In this document: positions 20,211 to 30,173 of the stretch, in pieces
How the letters are laid out: every line of letters starts with the position of its first letter
Position numbering within the stretch: the first letter of the stretch is position 1
Made by a program: the position numbers and the translations under genes
The notes under the pieces: generated by a model
Told to the model about the DNA's origin: nothing
What the model saw: only the letters and a program-made list of their open reading frames with translations
The model's database searches: none
NCBI GenBank assembly: GCA_008638415.1
Contig: VWVT01000002.1
Location: 62,001-126,000, forward strand
DNA from: Nocardiopsis sinuspersici
GTDB lineage: Bacteria > Actinomycetota > Actinomycetes > Streptosporangiales > Streptosporangiaceae
Direction of reading: 5' to 3'
Length of the DNA: 64,000 bases

Positions 20211-21329
20211 GTGTCCCGTCCTCGCCGACCCACCTTCGACCCGGCCCTGCCGCCCCGGGCGGTCGCGCGCATGCGGGCCCGTCCCGAGAAGCTGCTCCCG
20301 GCCTCGGCCAAGTCCTCCCGCCGCCTCACGTGGAGGCGGGGGGCCGCGCTCACCGCCGTGGGAGGTACCTCGCTCGCCGCCGTCGCCCTGCTCTCACCGG
20401 CCGCCGGTGCCGTCCTCATGCTCCTGCTGTGCCTGGGGACGACCATGGTCGTTCTCGGACTGGTCTCCCTGAAGGACTCCTTCACCGACGACTGGGCCGA
20501 CCTGGCCATGCACGCCTTCTGGGCGCTGCCCGTGTCCGTGGCCGGGGTCGCGGGCGCCCGGCTGCTGCTCGAACAGGTCGTCGGACCGCTCGGATCGGTC
20601 GTCCCCGGCGACCCCACGACCGCGGCCCTCTACCTGACCGCCGCCGCGGGCGGGACCGGAGCCATCATGCGCCCGGGCATGGTCACCCGCCTGGCCTCGG
20701 AGAACGCCGACCACTACGTGCTGCCCGAGGACTTCGGCCGCCCCTACAGCTACGCCAGCCGCCGTGAGGAACCCGAGGCACACCTGTTCGCCCGGCTCCA
20801 GCAGGCCACCGACCGGGTGGAGGAGGGTATCCGGGTGCTGGGCGGGTCCTTCGACGCCGACCACACCCTGTCCCTGCTGCGCGAGGAGGAGTGGCGGATG
20901 GCCCACGAGCTGCTGCGGCTGCGCTCCCTGCGCGAGGAACTGCTGCGGCGCGGGCGCGAGGCGGTGTCCGACCAGGTCACCCGGGCGCTCGAACCGCAGA
21001 AGGAGGCCGTGGACCGCGCCCACGCGGCGCTCTCCGAGCGGGTCGGGGTGCTGGCCGGCTACGGCGAGCGCGTGCACGCGGCGGTGACCGCCCACCGCGA
21101 GTGGGAGCAGTGCCAGGAGATCGCCGACCGCGCCGCGGAGTACGCCGACCTGGCGCTGTCCTCGTCCCAGGAGTCCGTGCACGCCGAGGAGCTCGACGAC
21201 GGCCTGCTCAGCGTGGAGGCCGCGCACTCGGTCCGGGAGGAGCTGGTACGCGAGGCCGTGGACGCCGGCGCGTCCCTGTCCGCGGCCCTGCGCCGGGGAC
21301 AGGACCGGGACGGGAAGGAGGACGGCTAA
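20211..21329 (+). CDS. Membrane-anchored coiled-coil protein of unknown function
   Basis: This 372-residue protein starts at a GTG with GGAGGT 7-8 nt upstream. Residues about 40-100 contain two hydrophobic segments ([17 protein letters not shown] and [18 protein letters not shown]). A third and possibly fourth lie at about 110-165. The C-terminal half from about 195 is long, charged and helical ([37 protein letters not shown]), probably coiled-coil and cytoplasmic. I do not recognise a family. It converges on the epoxide hydrolase gene with a 4-bp overlap of the ends. Confidence 0.85.
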   Translation: MSRPRRPTFDPALPPRAVARMRARPEKLLPASAKSSRRLTWRRGAALTAVGGTSLAAVALLSPAAGAVLMLLLCLGTTMVVLGLVSLKDSFTDDWADLAMHAFWALPVSVAGVAGARLLLEQVVGPLGSVVPGDPTTAALYLTAAAGGTGAIMRPGMVTRLASENADHYVLPEDFGRPYSYASRREEPEAHLFARLQQATDRVEEGIRVLGGSFDADHTLSLLREEEWRMAHELLRLRSLREELLRRGREAVSDQVTRALEPQKEAVDRAHAALSERVGVLAGYGERVHAAVTAHREWEQCQEIADRAAEYADLALSSSQESVHAEELDDGLLSVEAAHSVREELVREAVDAGASLSAALRRGQDRDGKEDG

Positions 21330-22522
21330 GCCAGGCCGGCGAAGAACGCGCGGACGTCCTCGACCAACAGTTCCGGCTCCTCCATCGACAGGAAGTGGCC
21401 GCCCCGGTCCAGTTCGGTCCACCGCACGACGTTGTGGTCGCGCTCGGCCCACCGGCGCACCGTCACGTCGTGAGTGGAGACCAGCACCCCCGTCGGCACC
21501 GTCCCTCGGCCCGGGGTCCAGTCGCCCGCGGCCCCGCCGTGGCCGGTGTCCTCCTCGGAGCCGCCCCACGCGTTCGCTGAGATCTCCTCGTAGTAGATCT
21601 GCGCCGACGACCCGGCGGTTCCGGTCAGCCAGTACAGCGACACGCACGTCAGCATGCGGTCACGGTCCAGAGCCTCCTCCGGCAGTCCCTCCTCGGGCTC
21701 GGTGAGCTCCTTGAACTTCTCCACGATCCACGCGAGCTGACCGACCGGGGAGTCGTGCAGCGCGTAGGCCACCGTCTGCGGCCGTTTGGAGTTGCACTGC
21801 AAGTAGCCGTCGTTGAAGTCCTGCATCGACTGCCAGCGGCGCTGCTCGACCACGGTCAGCCCCTCGGTGTCCCCGTCGGTGAGCGGGAAGGTGATCATGG
21901 CGTTCACGTGAACCCCGATGACGCTCTCGGGCCTCAGCCCTCCCATCTCCGGCGCGACCCACGAGCCGGTGTCGTAGCCGTGGACGCCGTAGCGCCCATA
22001 GCCCAGGCGCGACATCAACTCCGTGAGGACCCCGGCCATCCGGGCCGCGCCCATCCCCGGACCGGCCAGCGGCGTGGACATGCCGAACCCCGGCAGGGAG
22101 GGGACGACCAGGTGGAACGCCTGGGACGGATCACCGCCGTGGGAGCGGGGGTCGGAGAGCGGCCCGACAACGTCGAGGAAGTCCGTGACCGTCCCCGGCC
22201 AGCCGTGCAGCAGGACCAGCGGGGTGGCGTCGGGCTCCGGCGAGCGCACGTGCAGGAAGTGCACGTTCTGCCCGTCGACGGTGGTCGTGAACTGGGGGTG
22301 GCTGTTGAGCTCCGCCTCGTGCCTCCTCCAGTCGTAGGAGGTACGCCAGTACTCGGCGAGCTCCCTCAGGTACCCCACCGGGACTCCCCTGCTCCAACCG
22401 ACGCCCGGCAGCTCGCACGGCCAGCGGGTGTCGGCCAGGCGCGCCCCGAGGTCGTCGAGCCGCTCCTGCGGGATGTCGATGCGGAATGTGTGGACGTCGC
22501 GGTCCGTGTTCGTCATGGGCAC
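21326..22522 (-). CDS. Epoxide hydrolase (EHN-type alpha/beta hydrolase)
   Basis: This 398-residue protein has the N-terminal epoxide hydrolase domain ([23 protein letters not shown]) and an alpha/beta-hydrolase core: oxyanion motif [12 protein letters not shown], the nucleophile Asp in [13 protein letters not shown] and a late catalytic His in [13 protein letters not shown]. Such enzymes open epoxides to diols in detoxification or secondary metabolism; the substrate is unknown. It is divergent from a WYL-domain regulator across a 57-bp gap, which probably controls it. Confidence 0.93.
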   Translation of the reverse strand: MPMTNTDRDVHTFRIDIPQERLDDLGARLADTRWPCELPGVGWSRGVPVGYLRELAEYWRTSYDWRRHEAELNSHPQFTTTVDGQNVHFLHVRSPEPDATPLVLLHGWPGTVTDFLDVVGPLSDPRSHGGDPSQAFHLVVPSLPGFGMSTPLAGPGMGAARMAGVLTELMSRLGYGRYGVHGYDTGSWVAPEMGGLRPESVIGVHVNAMITFPLTDGDTEGLTVVEQRRWQSMQDFNDGYLQCNSKRPQTVAYALHDSPVGQLAWIVEKFKELTEPEEGLPEEALDRDRMLTCVSLYWLTGTAGSSAQIYYEEISANAWGGSEEDTGHGGAAGDWTPGRGTVPTGVLVSTHDVTVRRWAERDHNVVRWTELDRGGHFLSMEEPELLVEDVRAFFAGLA

Positions 22523-22579
22523 TACGCTAGGGAGGAGTTAGGACAGGTTCCTTCCCAACCGGATGACAGAGTCGGATCC
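22523..22579. promoter_or_regulatory. Shared divergent promoter region, epoxide hydrolase / WYL regulator
   Basis: Only 57 bp separate the two divergent starts. The stretch TTAGGACAGGTTCCTTCC, overlapping a GGTT-N7-AACC inverted repeat at about 22548-22562, is a candidate operator for the adjacent DeoR/WYL regulator. This is inference from position and symmetry. Confidence 0.4.
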
Positions 22580-23542
22580 ATGGCTGAGACCTCCGCACGG
22601 CTGCTCGCCTTGTTGTCGTTGCTCCAGACACACGGGAACCGGTCCGGTGCCGACCTGGCGGACCGCCTCGGCGTCACGGGCCGCACCGTCCGCAGGGACG
22701 TGGACCGTCTGCGCGAACTCGGATATCCGGTACACGCCACCCGGGGCACGGCCGGGTACAGCCTGGGCGCCGGCGCACGCATGCCGCCGCTTCTGCTGGA
22801 CGACGAGGAGGCCGTGGCCGTGGTGGTGGGGCTGCGCACCGGCGCCGACGGTTCGGTCAGCGGCATGGAGGACGTCTCGCTGCGCGCGCTCGCCAAGCTG
22901 GAGCAGATCCTGCCGGCCCGGCTGCGCCAACGCGTGAACACCCTGCACGGCTCCACCGTGCGCGCCGGAGCCGAGCCCGGTCCCAGGGTCTGCCCCAAGG
23001 TCCTCATGGCGGTCGCCGAGGCCTGCCGCCGCGGGGAGGTCCTGCGCTTCGACTACACCGGCCCCCGCGGGGGCACCGCGGTCCGGTCGGCCGAGCCGCA
23101 CAGTCTGGTCAGCTTCGGCCGCCGCTGGTACCTGGTCGCCTTCGACCACCACCGTGACGGCTGGCGCACGTTCCGCCTGGACCGCCTCACCCCGCGCACC
23201 CCCACCGGTCCGCGCTTCACACGGCGCGAGATCCCGCACGGTGACGCCGCCGTCTACGTGTCCCATCAGCTGTCCTCGAACGCGTGGCCCTTCCGCGCCG
23301 TCGTCGAACTCCACGAGTCGGCGGAGTCCGTCGCCGACCGGGTGTGGCCCGGCATGGGTGTGCTGGAGGCCGCCGGCCCGGACCGCTGTCTGCTCCACCT
23401 GGGCGCGGAGACGCCCGATGACCTGGTCTGGATGATCACCTCGGTCAGGACGGACTTCACCCTGGTGAGCGGCCCGCCCGAACTGAACGACGCCCTCCGC
23501 GCCCAGGCCGAACGCTGTGCCGCGGCCCTGGGCCCCCGGTGA
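22580..23542 (+). CDS. DeoR-type HTH regulator with WYL domain
   Basis: This 320-residue regulator has an N-terminal winged helix (LLALLSLLQTHGNRSGADLADRLGV, RTVRRDVDRLRELGYPV) and a WYL ligand-sensing domain with the signature GRRWYLVAFDHHRDGWRTFRLD, followed by the WCX-type C-terminal extension. This group usually represses or activates a divergent enzyme gene, here the epoxide hydrolase. The ATG at 22580 was chosen because the HTH begins immediately after it. The ligand is unknown. Confidence 0.92.
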   Translation: MAETSARLLALLSLLQTHGNRSGADLADRLGVTGRTVRRDVDRLRELGYPVHATRGTAGYSLGAGARMPPLLLDDEEAVAVVVGLRTGADGSVSGMEDVSLRALAKLEQILPARLRQRVNTLHGSTVRAGAEPGPRVCPKVLMAVAEACRRGEVLRFDYTGPRGGTAVRSAEPHSLVSFGRRWYLVAFDHHRDGWRTFRLDRLTPRTPTGPRFTRREIPHGDAAVYVSHQLSSNAWPFRAVVELHESAESVADRVWPGMGVLEAAGPDRCLLHLGAETPDDLVWMITSVRTDFTLVSGPPELNDALRAQAERCAAALGPR

Positions 23543-23636
23543 CGCCGGTGCGGCTCCCCCCGTGGCGCGGCACCGCTCCGCGTTCCGCCGGGAGCCCGAA
23601 GGCCGCCGGCGGACACCTGGTGCCGGGTCGGAGCCG

Positions 23637-24236
23637 CTAGGCGCGTTCGAGGAGTTCGCGCCAGAGCTCGGCGACCCGCTCCCGCAGCTCCTCGCGGGTA
23701 CCGGAGTTGTCCACCACCAGGTCGGCGGCGGCCAGGCGGGTCTCCCGGTCGGCCTGTGCCCGGATGCGGGCACGCACCTGCTCGCGCGGCATGTCCCGGT
23801 TGACGGCCACCCGCTCCACCCGGACCTCGTCGGGGGCGTCGACCACGACCACCACGTCGTAGAGCGGTCCCAGGTCGTTCTCCACCAGCAGCGGGACGTC
23901 GTAGACCACCACGCGCGTCCCGGAGGCCACCGCCTCCTCCATCAACCGGGCGCTGCGCTCGCCCACAAGGGGGTGCACGATGGCGTTGAGCCGGGCCAGG
24001 CGCTCCTCGTCGGCGAAGACGATCTCGCCCAGCCCGGGCCGGTCCAGCCGCCCCTCGGGAGTGAGCACCTCCTCCCCGAACTCGGCGACGACCGCGGCCA
24101 GGCCGGGCGTGCCCGGCTCGACCACCTCCCGGGCGATGGCGTCGGCGTCGATGACGACGGCTCCGTAGGCCGCCAGTTCGGCCGAGACCGCGCTCTTGCC
24201 GGAGCCGATCCCGCCGGTGAGTCCCACTTTCAGCAT
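23637..24236 (-). CDS. coaE: Dephospho-CoA kinase
   Basis: This 199-residue enzyme performs the last step of coenzyme A synthesis. The P-loop is [16 protein letters not shown], followed by [27 protein letters not shown] and [11 protein letters not shown], all conserved in CoaE. The ATG at 24236 precedes the P-loop directly. The longer frame upstream runs into the GNAT gene. It lies between a GNAT gene and rpsA-linked genes, as in other actinobacteria. Confidence 0.95.
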   Translation of the reverse strand: MLKVGLTGGIGSGKSAVSAELAAYGAVVIDADAIAREVVEPGTPGLAAVVAEFGEEVLTPEGRLDRPGLGEIVFADEERLARLNAIVHPLVGERSARLMEEAVASGTRVVVYDVPLLVENDLGPLYDVVVVVDAPDEVRVERVAVNRDMPREQVRARIRAQADRETRLAAADLVVDNSGTREELRERVAELWRELLERA

Positions 24237-24246
24237 GCTGGGCAGC

Positions 24247-24771
24247 CTAGACCGCCGCTCCCCGCTCGGAGAGGCCGCCCCCGCCGGACCGGCCCGGGAC
24301 GAGTTCCTTGCGCATGTGCACCATGACCAGGTGTTCGGCCACCCGCTCCCGGGAGGTCTCGGTGTATCCGAGCCCGCGGTAGAGCCGCTGCTGTCCGGTC
24401 TCCTGGGCACCGGTGGACAGGTCGAGCGCGCTCAGGTGCGGGTGGCGTTCGCGCAGGTGTCCCTCGACGTCGGCGAGCAGCGCCCGCGCGATCCCCCGGC
24501 GGCGCAGGTCGGGGACCACCGCCAGGCGGCCGATCACGGCGCTGGTGCCCATCACCCGCGCCCGGACCGTTCCGACCAGGCGTGCCCCGGAGACCGCCTT
24601 GAGCGCGAGGGTCTCTTCCTGTCCCAGCAGCCTCTCCACTCTCTCCAGGCTCTCTGTGAGCGGCAGCACGAACGGGTCTCCGAAGGCCTGGGCCTCGTCG
24701 ACGAACGCGGCCCGCTGGAGGGTGAAGATCTCACCCGCGTCGGCGGGGGTGGCCGGGTGGATGTCGAACAC
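24247..24771 (-). CDS. GNAT family N-acetyltransferase
   Basis: This 174-residue single-domain acetyltransferase begins [20 protein letters not shown] and has the acetyl-CoA motif [22 protein letters not shown], followed by [14 protein letters not shown]. The substrate cannot be inferred. It sits 10 nt upstream of coaE on the same strand and is likely co-transcribed with it. An rpsA terminator hairpin lies between it and rpsA. Confidence 0.9.
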   Translation of the reverse strand: MFDIHPATPADAGEIFTLQRAAFVDEAQAFGDPFVLPLTESLERVERLLGQEETLALKAVSGARLVGTVRARVMGTSAVIGRLAVVPDLRRRGIARALLADVEGHLRERHPHLSALDLSTGAQETGQQRLYRGLGYTETSRERVAEHLVMVHMRKELVPGRSGGGGLSERGAAV

Positions 24772-24853
24772 GTCGCCTCCTCAACACGCCCCCGCCCTCG
24801 GGGACACGCCACGACACTATTCCCCGAGCCCCGGGAGCGGCCCCGGACACGGC

Positions 24854-24891
24854 GAAGGGCCGCCCCCTCCGTGAGGAGGGGACGGCCCTTC
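24854..24891 (-). terminator. rpsA terminator hairpin
   Basis: Two 17-nt arms (GAAGGGCCGCCCCCTCC / GGAGGGGACGGCCCTTC) pair at 16 of 17 positions around a GTGA tetraloop, 33 nt after the rpsA stop. There is no T-run, which is usual in this genome. Confidence 0.75.
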
Positions 24892-24924
24892 GGGGCTGTC
24901 AGCGAGTCCTGTCGGACCTACTGG

Positions 24925-26427
24925 CTAGGCGTCGCCGCCCGCGAGCTTCTCGCGGAGGGCGGCCAGGGCCTCGTCCGAGGCCAGGGCGCCGCTGGAGGAG
25001 GCCTCCGAAGCGGGCTGGTTGGCGCTCTGGCCACCGTTGCCGCCGGTGTACTCCTCTTCCTCCTCCGGGGCGGCGGGCGCGTTCGCAGCGTCGGCCTCGG
25101 CCGCGAGGGCCTCCTCGACCTGCTTGCGGTGCGCCTCGAAGCGGGCCTGCGCCTCGGCGTAGCTGCGCTCCCACTCGTCGCGCTGGGCCTCGAAGCCCTC
25201 GAGCCACTCGCCGCTCTCGGCGTCGAAGCCCTCGGGGTACTTGTAGTTGCCCTGCTCGTCGTAGTCGGCCGCCATGCCGTACAGCGTGGGGTCGAAGTCG
25301 ACCTGGTCCGGCGAGACGCTCTCGTTGGCCTGCTTCAGCGAGAGGCTGATGCGGCGGCGGTCGAGGTCGATGTCGATGATCTTGACGAAGATCTCGGTGC
25401 CGACCTGGACGACCTGCTCGGGCACCTCGACGTGGCGCTCGGCCAGCTCGGAGATGTGGACCAGGCCCTCGATGCCCTCCTCGACGCGGACGAACGCACC
25501 GAACGGAACCAGCTTGGTGACCTTGCCGGGAACGACCTGGCCGATCTGGTGGGTCCGGGCGAACTGCTGCCACGGGTCTTCCTGCGTCGCCTTGAGCGAC
25601 AGGGAGACGCGCTCGCGCTCCATGTCCACGTCGAGAACCTCGACGGTGACCTCCTGGCCGACCTCGACGACCTCGCTCGGGTGGTCGATGTGCTTCCAGG
25701 ACAGCTCCGAGACGTGCACCAGTCCGTCGACGCCACCCAGGTCCACGAAGGCACCGAAGTTGACGATCGAGGAGACGACGCCCTTGCGGATCTGCCCCTT
25801 CTGGAGGGTGTTGAGGAAGGTCTGGCGGACCTCGGACTGGGTCTGCTCCAGCCAGGCGCGACGGGACAGGACCACGTTGTTGCGGTTCTTGTCCAGCTCG
25901 ATGATCTTGGCTTCGAGCTCACGGCCGACGTAGGGCTGCAGGTCGCGCACACGGCGCATCTCGACCAGGGAGGCGGGCAGGAAGCCGCGCAGGCCGATGT
26001 CGAGGATGAGACCACCCTTGACGACCTCGATGACGGTGCCGGTGACGACGCCGTCCTCCTCCTTGATCTTCTCGATCGTGCCCCAGGCGCGCTCGTACTG
26101 GGCGCGCTTCTTGGACAGGATCAGACGACCCTCCTTGTCCTCCTTCTGGAGGACGAGGGCCTCGACCTGGTCTCCGACGGCAACAACCTCGCCGGGGTCG
26201 ACGTCGTGCTTGATCGAGAGTTCCCTCGAAGGGATCACACCCTCGGTCTTGTAGCCGATGTCGAGCAAGACCTCGTCTCGATCGACCTTCACGATGGTGC
26301 CCTCGACAATGTCACCGTCGTTGAAGTACTTGATGGTCTCGTCGATCGCCGCGAGGAAGGCTTCCTCGGACCCGATGTCGTTGACCGCTACCTGGGGTGC
26401 CGAGGTGGCTTCGGTGCTGCTCGTCAT
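24925..26427 (-). CDS. rpsA: 30S ribosomal protein S1
   Basis: S1, 500 residues from the ATG at 26427, binds mRNA and the 30S subunit during initiation. Four S1 (OB-fold) repeats are visible: GDIVEGTIVKVDRDEVLLDIGYKTEGVIP, one around GVVTGTVIEVVKGGLILDIG, one around RKGVVSSIVNFGAFVDLGGVDGLVH, and one around VVPGKVTKLVPFGAFV. Four repeats are the actinobacterial norm. An acidic, low-complexity C-terminal tail follows. A strong promoter at 26646-26674 gives a leader of about 210 nt. Confidence 0.96.
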   Translation of the reverse strand: MTSSTEATSAPQVAVNDIGSEEAFLAAIDETIKYFNDGDIVEGTIVKVDRDEVLLDIGYKTEGVIPSRELSIKHDVDPGEVVAVGDQVEALVLQKEDKEGRLILSKKRAQYERAWGTIEKIKEEDGVVTGTVIEVVKGGLILDIGLRGFLPASLVEMRRVRDLQPYVGRELEAKIIELDKNRNNVVLSRRAWLEQTQSEVRQTFLNTLQKGQIRKGVVSSIVNFGAFVDLGGVDGLVHVSELSWKHIDHPSEVVEVGQEVTVEVLDVDMERERVSLSLKATQEDPWQQFARTHQIGQVVPGKVTKLVPFGAFVRVEEGIEGLVHISELAERHVEVPEQVVQVGTEIFVKIIDIDLDRRRISLSLKQANESVSPDQVDFDPTLYGMAADYDEQGNYKYPEGFDAESGEWLEGFEAQRDEWERSYAEAQARFEAHRKQVEEALAAEADAANAPAAPEEEEEYTGGNGGQSANQPASEASSSGALASDEALAALREKLAGGDA

Positions 26428-26869
26428 TTGTGGGTGGACTCCGGATACGGACAGATTCAGGAAGATGGGCACGCCGTAGGTTCGAGCCCGTCGATCCGTC
26501 GTCCAGAGGTGAGAAGCAGGGTCACGGCGACATTGAGCCGCCTGACCACCAGCCGCCGGGTCCAGAGTGTTGACCGAATCGGCGCCATCCCGTTGTCCCT
26601 CATCGGAGACAGAGGACGCCCGCACGAACCCACAACGCTGCCCCCAGAATATGAGACAAGGGCGTCCTGGTCAATCGGAACCCCGGCCCGCCAACCCGAC
26701 TTAGGTCACAATGGCGGCAATTTACCCGAGTATGGCAGTCAAGATCAACTAGCGGTAGCCCCACGTCCGCAGGGGCGTACCGCCTCGGGGTGAACGCCGG
26801 GCGCACACCGGCGGGACACCTGTGGGGCGCCGAAAAAAATTGTGGGGAACGTGCGGGGCCGGGTCCCGG
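26428..26869 (-). other. rpsA leader and arfB-rpsA spacer (442 bp)
   Basis: The region is AT-richer than its surroundings. It contains the rpsA promoter and a leader of about 210 nt, long enough for translational autoregulation by S1. Nearer arfB, a run of seven A at 26833-26839 reads as a T-run on the minus strand and may mark the arfB transcript end. No gene is supported. Confidence 0.55.
26646..26674 (-). promoter_or_regulatory. rpsA: Sigma70-type promoter of rpsA
   Basis: On the minus strand, TTGACC (26669-26674) and TATTCT (26646-26651) are spaced by exactly 17 nt. This is the best consensus promoter in the window and fits a highly expressed ribosomal protein gene. Confidence 0.75.
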
Positions 26870-27313
26870 TCAGTCCATGGGAGGCCGGGAGCGTGACCGC
26901 TTGACCTCGCTCCGTTGCCGTTTGGCGTCCATGCGGCGCTGTCTGGCCCTCCGGCTGGGGCGGGTCGCACGGCGCTCGCGGGCGGGCGGGGCCATGGCCT
27001 CCGCCAACAGGGCCGCCATCCGCTCCCTGGCCTCGACCCGGTTGCGCGCCTGCGACCGGTGCGTCTGCACCGTCACCGTCAGCACACCGCCGACCAGGCG
27101 CCCCTGGAGCCGCTCCAGCGCGCGCTGGCGCCGCGTGTGCCCCAGGCCGGCGCAGGAGGCCACGTCGAGCGACAGCGACACCCGGGTGTCGGAGGTGTTG
27201 ACGTGCTGGCCGCCCGGCCCCGAGGAGCGGGAGAACCGCCACGTGAGCGCGTCGGCGGGAACGGTGACCGAGCCCACGGTCAGTCCTTCGGGGGCTCCGC
27301 CGTGTGTCGCCAC
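26870..27313 (-). CDS. arfB: Ribosome rescue peptidyl-tRNA hydrolase ArfB
   Basis: This 147-residue protein contains the class-I release-factor GGQ motif in FSRSSGPGGQHVNTSDTRVSL and a basic C-terminal tail (RRARQRRMDAKRQRSEVKR) that in this family enters the empty mRNA channel of stalled ribosomes. It hydrolyses peptidyl-tRNA on non-stop complexes. The GTG at 27313 has AGGAGG 8 nt upstream; a GTG at 27340 is a weaker alternative. It lies 46 nt downstream of polA and upstream of rpsA. Confidence 0.9.
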   Translation of the reverse strand: MATHGGAPEGLTVGSVTVPADALTWRFSRSSGPGGQHVNTSDTRVSLSLDVASCAGLGHTRRQRALERLQGRLVGGVLTVTVQTHRSQARNRVEARERMAALLAEAMAPPARERRATRPSRRARQRRMDAKRQRSEVKRSRSRPPMD

Positions 27314-27359
27314 CGTTCCCGCCTCCTCGCCTCGTTCCACGGTTCTCCCGCGCCGCGGC

Positions 27360-30173
27360 TCAGTGCGCGGCGTCGTGCCAGTTGTGTCCGCTGCCGACCG
27401 AGACGGCCAGCGGGACACGCAGATCATAGGCGGAGCCCATGTGCCGCGTCACGAGGTTTTCGACCTCCTCGCGTTCGCCCGGAGCGATCTCCACCACGAG
27501 TTCGTCGTGCACCTGGAGCAGGACCCGCGAGGAGAAGCCGCCCTCGGTGAGCGCCGCGTCCACCCGGAGCATGGCCACCTTGATGATGTCGGCCGCCGAC
27601 CCCTGGATGGGTGCGTTGAGCGCCATCCGCTCGGCCATCTCCCGGCGCTGGCGGTTGTCGCTCGTCAGGTCGGGCAGGTAGCGGCGGCGTCCCAGGATCG
27701 TCTCGGTGTAGCCGACCCTGCGGGCCTCCTCCACCACCGAGTCGAGGTAGTCGCGCACTCCGCCGAACTCGGCGAAGTAGTTCTCCATGAGGCGCTTGGC
27801 CTCCTCCGGCGCGATGCCCAGCTGCTGGGACAGGCCGTAGACGCTCAGCCCGTAGGCCAGGCCGTAGCTCATCGCCTTGATCTTGGAGCGCGCCTCTCCG
27901 TCGACCTGCTCGACCTCGACGTCGAAGACCTGCGCGGCCATCTGCGCGTGGAAGTCGTAGCCGCTGTCGAAGGCCTCGATCAGCGCCTGCTCGCCCGACA
28001 GGTGCGCCATGATGCGCAGCTCGATCTGGCTGTAGTCGGCGGTGAGCAGCTCGTCGAAGCCCTCCCCCACCACGAACGCCCGCCGGATGCGCCGTCCCAC
28101 GTCGGTGCGCACCGGGATGTTCTGCAGGTTGGGCTCGGTGGAGCTGAGGCGACCGGTCGCGGCCACCGTCTGGTTGAAGGTGGTGTGGATGCGGCCGTCG
28201 TCGGCGACCGTCTTGATCAGCCCCTCGACCGTGGTGCGCAGCTTGGTCTGGTCGCGGTGGTGCAGCAGTACCGCGGGCAGCTCGTTGTCGGTCTGTGCCG
28301 CCAGCCACGCCAGCGCGTCCGCGTCGGTGGTGTAGCCCGTCTTGATCCTCTTGGTCCTGGGCAGGCCCAGCTCCTCGAACAGCACCTGCTGGAGCTGCTT
28401 GGGCGAGCCGAGGTTGAACTCGTGCCCCACCACCTCGTGCGCCCGCTCCACCGCGCTGCGGGCCGCGGAGGCGAACTCGCCCTGCAGGCCCTCCAGGTAC
28501 TCGGTGTCGGCGGCGATCCCCGCCCGCTCCAGGCGCGCCAGCACGTCCACCAGCGGCAGTTCGACCTCGTGCAGCAGGTGGGTGCCGCCCCGCTTGTCCA
28601 GCTCCGCGGACAGCACCCCGAACAGGTCGCGGGTGGCGCTCGCGCGCACCGCCAGCAGGTGCTGGTGGCCCGAGCCCGCGTCGCCGCCGTCGCCCAGGTC
28701 CAGGGTCAGCTGGTCGCCGGAGGAGGCCTCCTCCAGCTCCCGGCCCAGGTACCTGCGGCACAGGTCGGCGAGGTCGAAGCGGCGCTGCCCCGGCTGCACC
28801 AGGTAGGCGGCCAGCGCGGTGTCGCTGACCACGCCGCCCAGCGTCCACCCGTGCGCGCCCAGGGCGAGCAGGGCCCCCTTGTACTCGTGGACGACCTTGG
28901 GGCGGCCGGGGTCGGCCAGGAAGGCGGCCAGGGCCTCGGTGTCGGCCGGGTCCAGCACGGTGGGGTCGACGAACACCGCCTCCCCCGTGGGCACGCTGAT
29001 GGCCAGCGCGTCCACCCTGCCGGTGCCCCGGCCCCAGGTGCCGTCCACGGCCACTCCGGCGGGCGCCGTGGGGGTGAGGGTGTCGCTGCCGGCGGTGTCG
29101 GGGGCTGCGTGCTCGGTGATCCAGGAGGCCAGCTCCCCGGTCCCGGCCACGGTCAGGTCGACCCGGAAGCCCTCGGAGGGCGCGGCCTCGGCCGTCTCCG
29201 CGCCGTCCTCCAGCCGGATCACGGAGTACAGGCGCTCGCGCAGGTTGGAGGCGAACTCCAGGTTGTCGAAGAGCGCGTCGATCCCGGTCCGGTCGGCCTC
29301 GCCCAGGCCCAGCGCCCTGACGTCCACGTCCAGGGCCACGTCCGTGGCCAGCCGGTTCAGGCGCTGGTTGCGCAGCACGTCGTCCAGGTGGTCGCGGAAG
29401 TTCTGCCCCGCCTTGCCGGGGATCTCGTCGGCGTGGGCGACCAGCTCGTCCAGGGACCCGTACTTGGTGATCCACTTGGCGGCGGTCTTGGGTCCCACTC
29501 CGGGCACGCCGGGCAGGTTGTCGGCCTTCTCGCCCACCAGGGCGGCCAGGTCGCGGTAGCGCTCCGGGGGGACCCCGTACTTGTCCTCGACCGCCGCGGG
29601 ATCCATGCGCCGCAGGTCCGACAGGCTCTTGCCCGGGTACAGGACCGTGCAGGAGTCGGTGATCAGCTGGAAGGCGTCGCGGTCTCCGGAGGCGATGAGC
29701 ACCTCCATCCCGGCCTCTCCGCCCTGGTGGGCCAGGGTGGCGATGACGTCGTCGGCCTCGAAGCCCGGCGCGGACAGGTTGGCGACGCCGACCAGCCGCA
29801 TGAGGTCCTGGGTGAGCGGCACCTGGGAGGGGAGCTCCGGCGGTGTGTCGGAGCGTCCGTCCTTGTACTCGGCGTACTCCTCGTGCCGGAAGGTGGGGCC
29901 GGACAGGTCCCATGCCACCGCTATGTGGGTGGGCTCCTCGTCCCGCAACAGCTTGACCAGCATCGACGCGAAGCCGTAGACGGCGTTGGTCGACTGCCCG
30001 GTACTCGTGCCGAACTTCTCCACCGGGAGCGCGAAGAACGCGCGGAAGGCCATCGAGTGGCCGTCCAGGAGGAGGAGGCGGGGGCGCCGGCCACCGCTGC
30101 CGGCGGGGGCCGCGCCGCCCGCCCCGGTGCCGGCCTGGGATGTCTGGTCGGGGGTCTCTCGCTTGGTCACCAC
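27360..30173 (-). CDS. polA: DNA polymerase I
   Basis: PolA, 937 residues, has a 5'-nuclease domain (LLLLDGHSMAFRAFFALP, ASGDRDAFQL, GVPGVGPKTAAKW), a middle exonuclease-like domain and a C-terminal polymerase domain. The polymerase motifs are ADYSQIELRI (A), SKIKAMSYGLAYGLS (B) and VHDELVVE (C). The middle domain lacks the DxE metal ligands expected in a proofreading site (VAVDGTWGRG instead), so 3'-5' exonuclease activity is probably absent, as in other actinobacterial PolA. The GTG start is at 30173. It functions in Okazaki fragment processing and repair. Confidence 0.97.
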   Translation of the reverse strand: MVTKRETPDQTSQAGTGAGGAAPAGSGGRRPRLLLLDGHSMAFRAFFALPVEKFGTSTGQSTNAVYGFASMLVKLLRDEEPTHIAVAWDLSGPTFRHEEYAEYKDGRSDTPPELPSQVPLTQDLMRLVGVANLSAPGFEADDVIATLAHQGGEAGMEVLIASGDRDAFQLITDSCTVLYPGKSLSDLRRMDPAAVEDKYGVPPERYRDLAALVGEKADNLPGVPGVGPKTAAKWITKYGSLDELVAHADEIPGKAGQNFRDHLDDVLRNQRLNRLATDVALDVDVRALGLGEADRTGIDALFDNLEFASNLRERLYSVIRLEDGAETAEAAPSEGFRVDLTVAGTGELASWITEHAAPDTAGSDTLTPTAPAGVAVDGTWGRGTGRVDALAISVPTGEAVFVDPTVLDPADTEALAAFLADPGRPKVVHEYKGALLALGAHGWTLGGVVSDTALAAYLVQPGQRRFDLADLCRRYLGRELEEASSGDQLTLDLGDGGDAGSGHQHLLAVRASATRDLFGVLSAELDKRGGTHLLHEVELPLVDVLARLERAGIAADTEYLEGLQGEFASAARSAVERAHEVVGHEFNLGSPKQLQQVLFEELGLPRTKRIKTGYTTDADALAWLAAQTDNELPAVLLHHRDQTKLRTTVEGLIKTVADDGRIHTTFNQTVAATGRLSSTEPNLQNIPVRTDVGRRIRRAFVVGEGFDELLTADYSQIELRIMAHLSGEQALIEAFDSGYDFHAQMAAQVFDVEVEQVDGEARSKIKAMSYGLAYGLSVYGLSQQLGIAPEEAKRLMENYFAEFGGVRDYLDSVVEEARRVGYTETILGRRRYLPDLTSDNRQRREMAERMALNAPIQGSAADIIKVAMLRVDAALTEGGFSSRVLLQVHDELVVEIAPGEREEVENLVTRHMGSAYDLRVPLAVSVGSGHNWHDAAH

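Noticed and set aside
17278..20472. A 1064-codon plus-strand frame opposite uvrB
   Set aside because: UvrB on the minus strand has all family motifs. The antisense frame has none.
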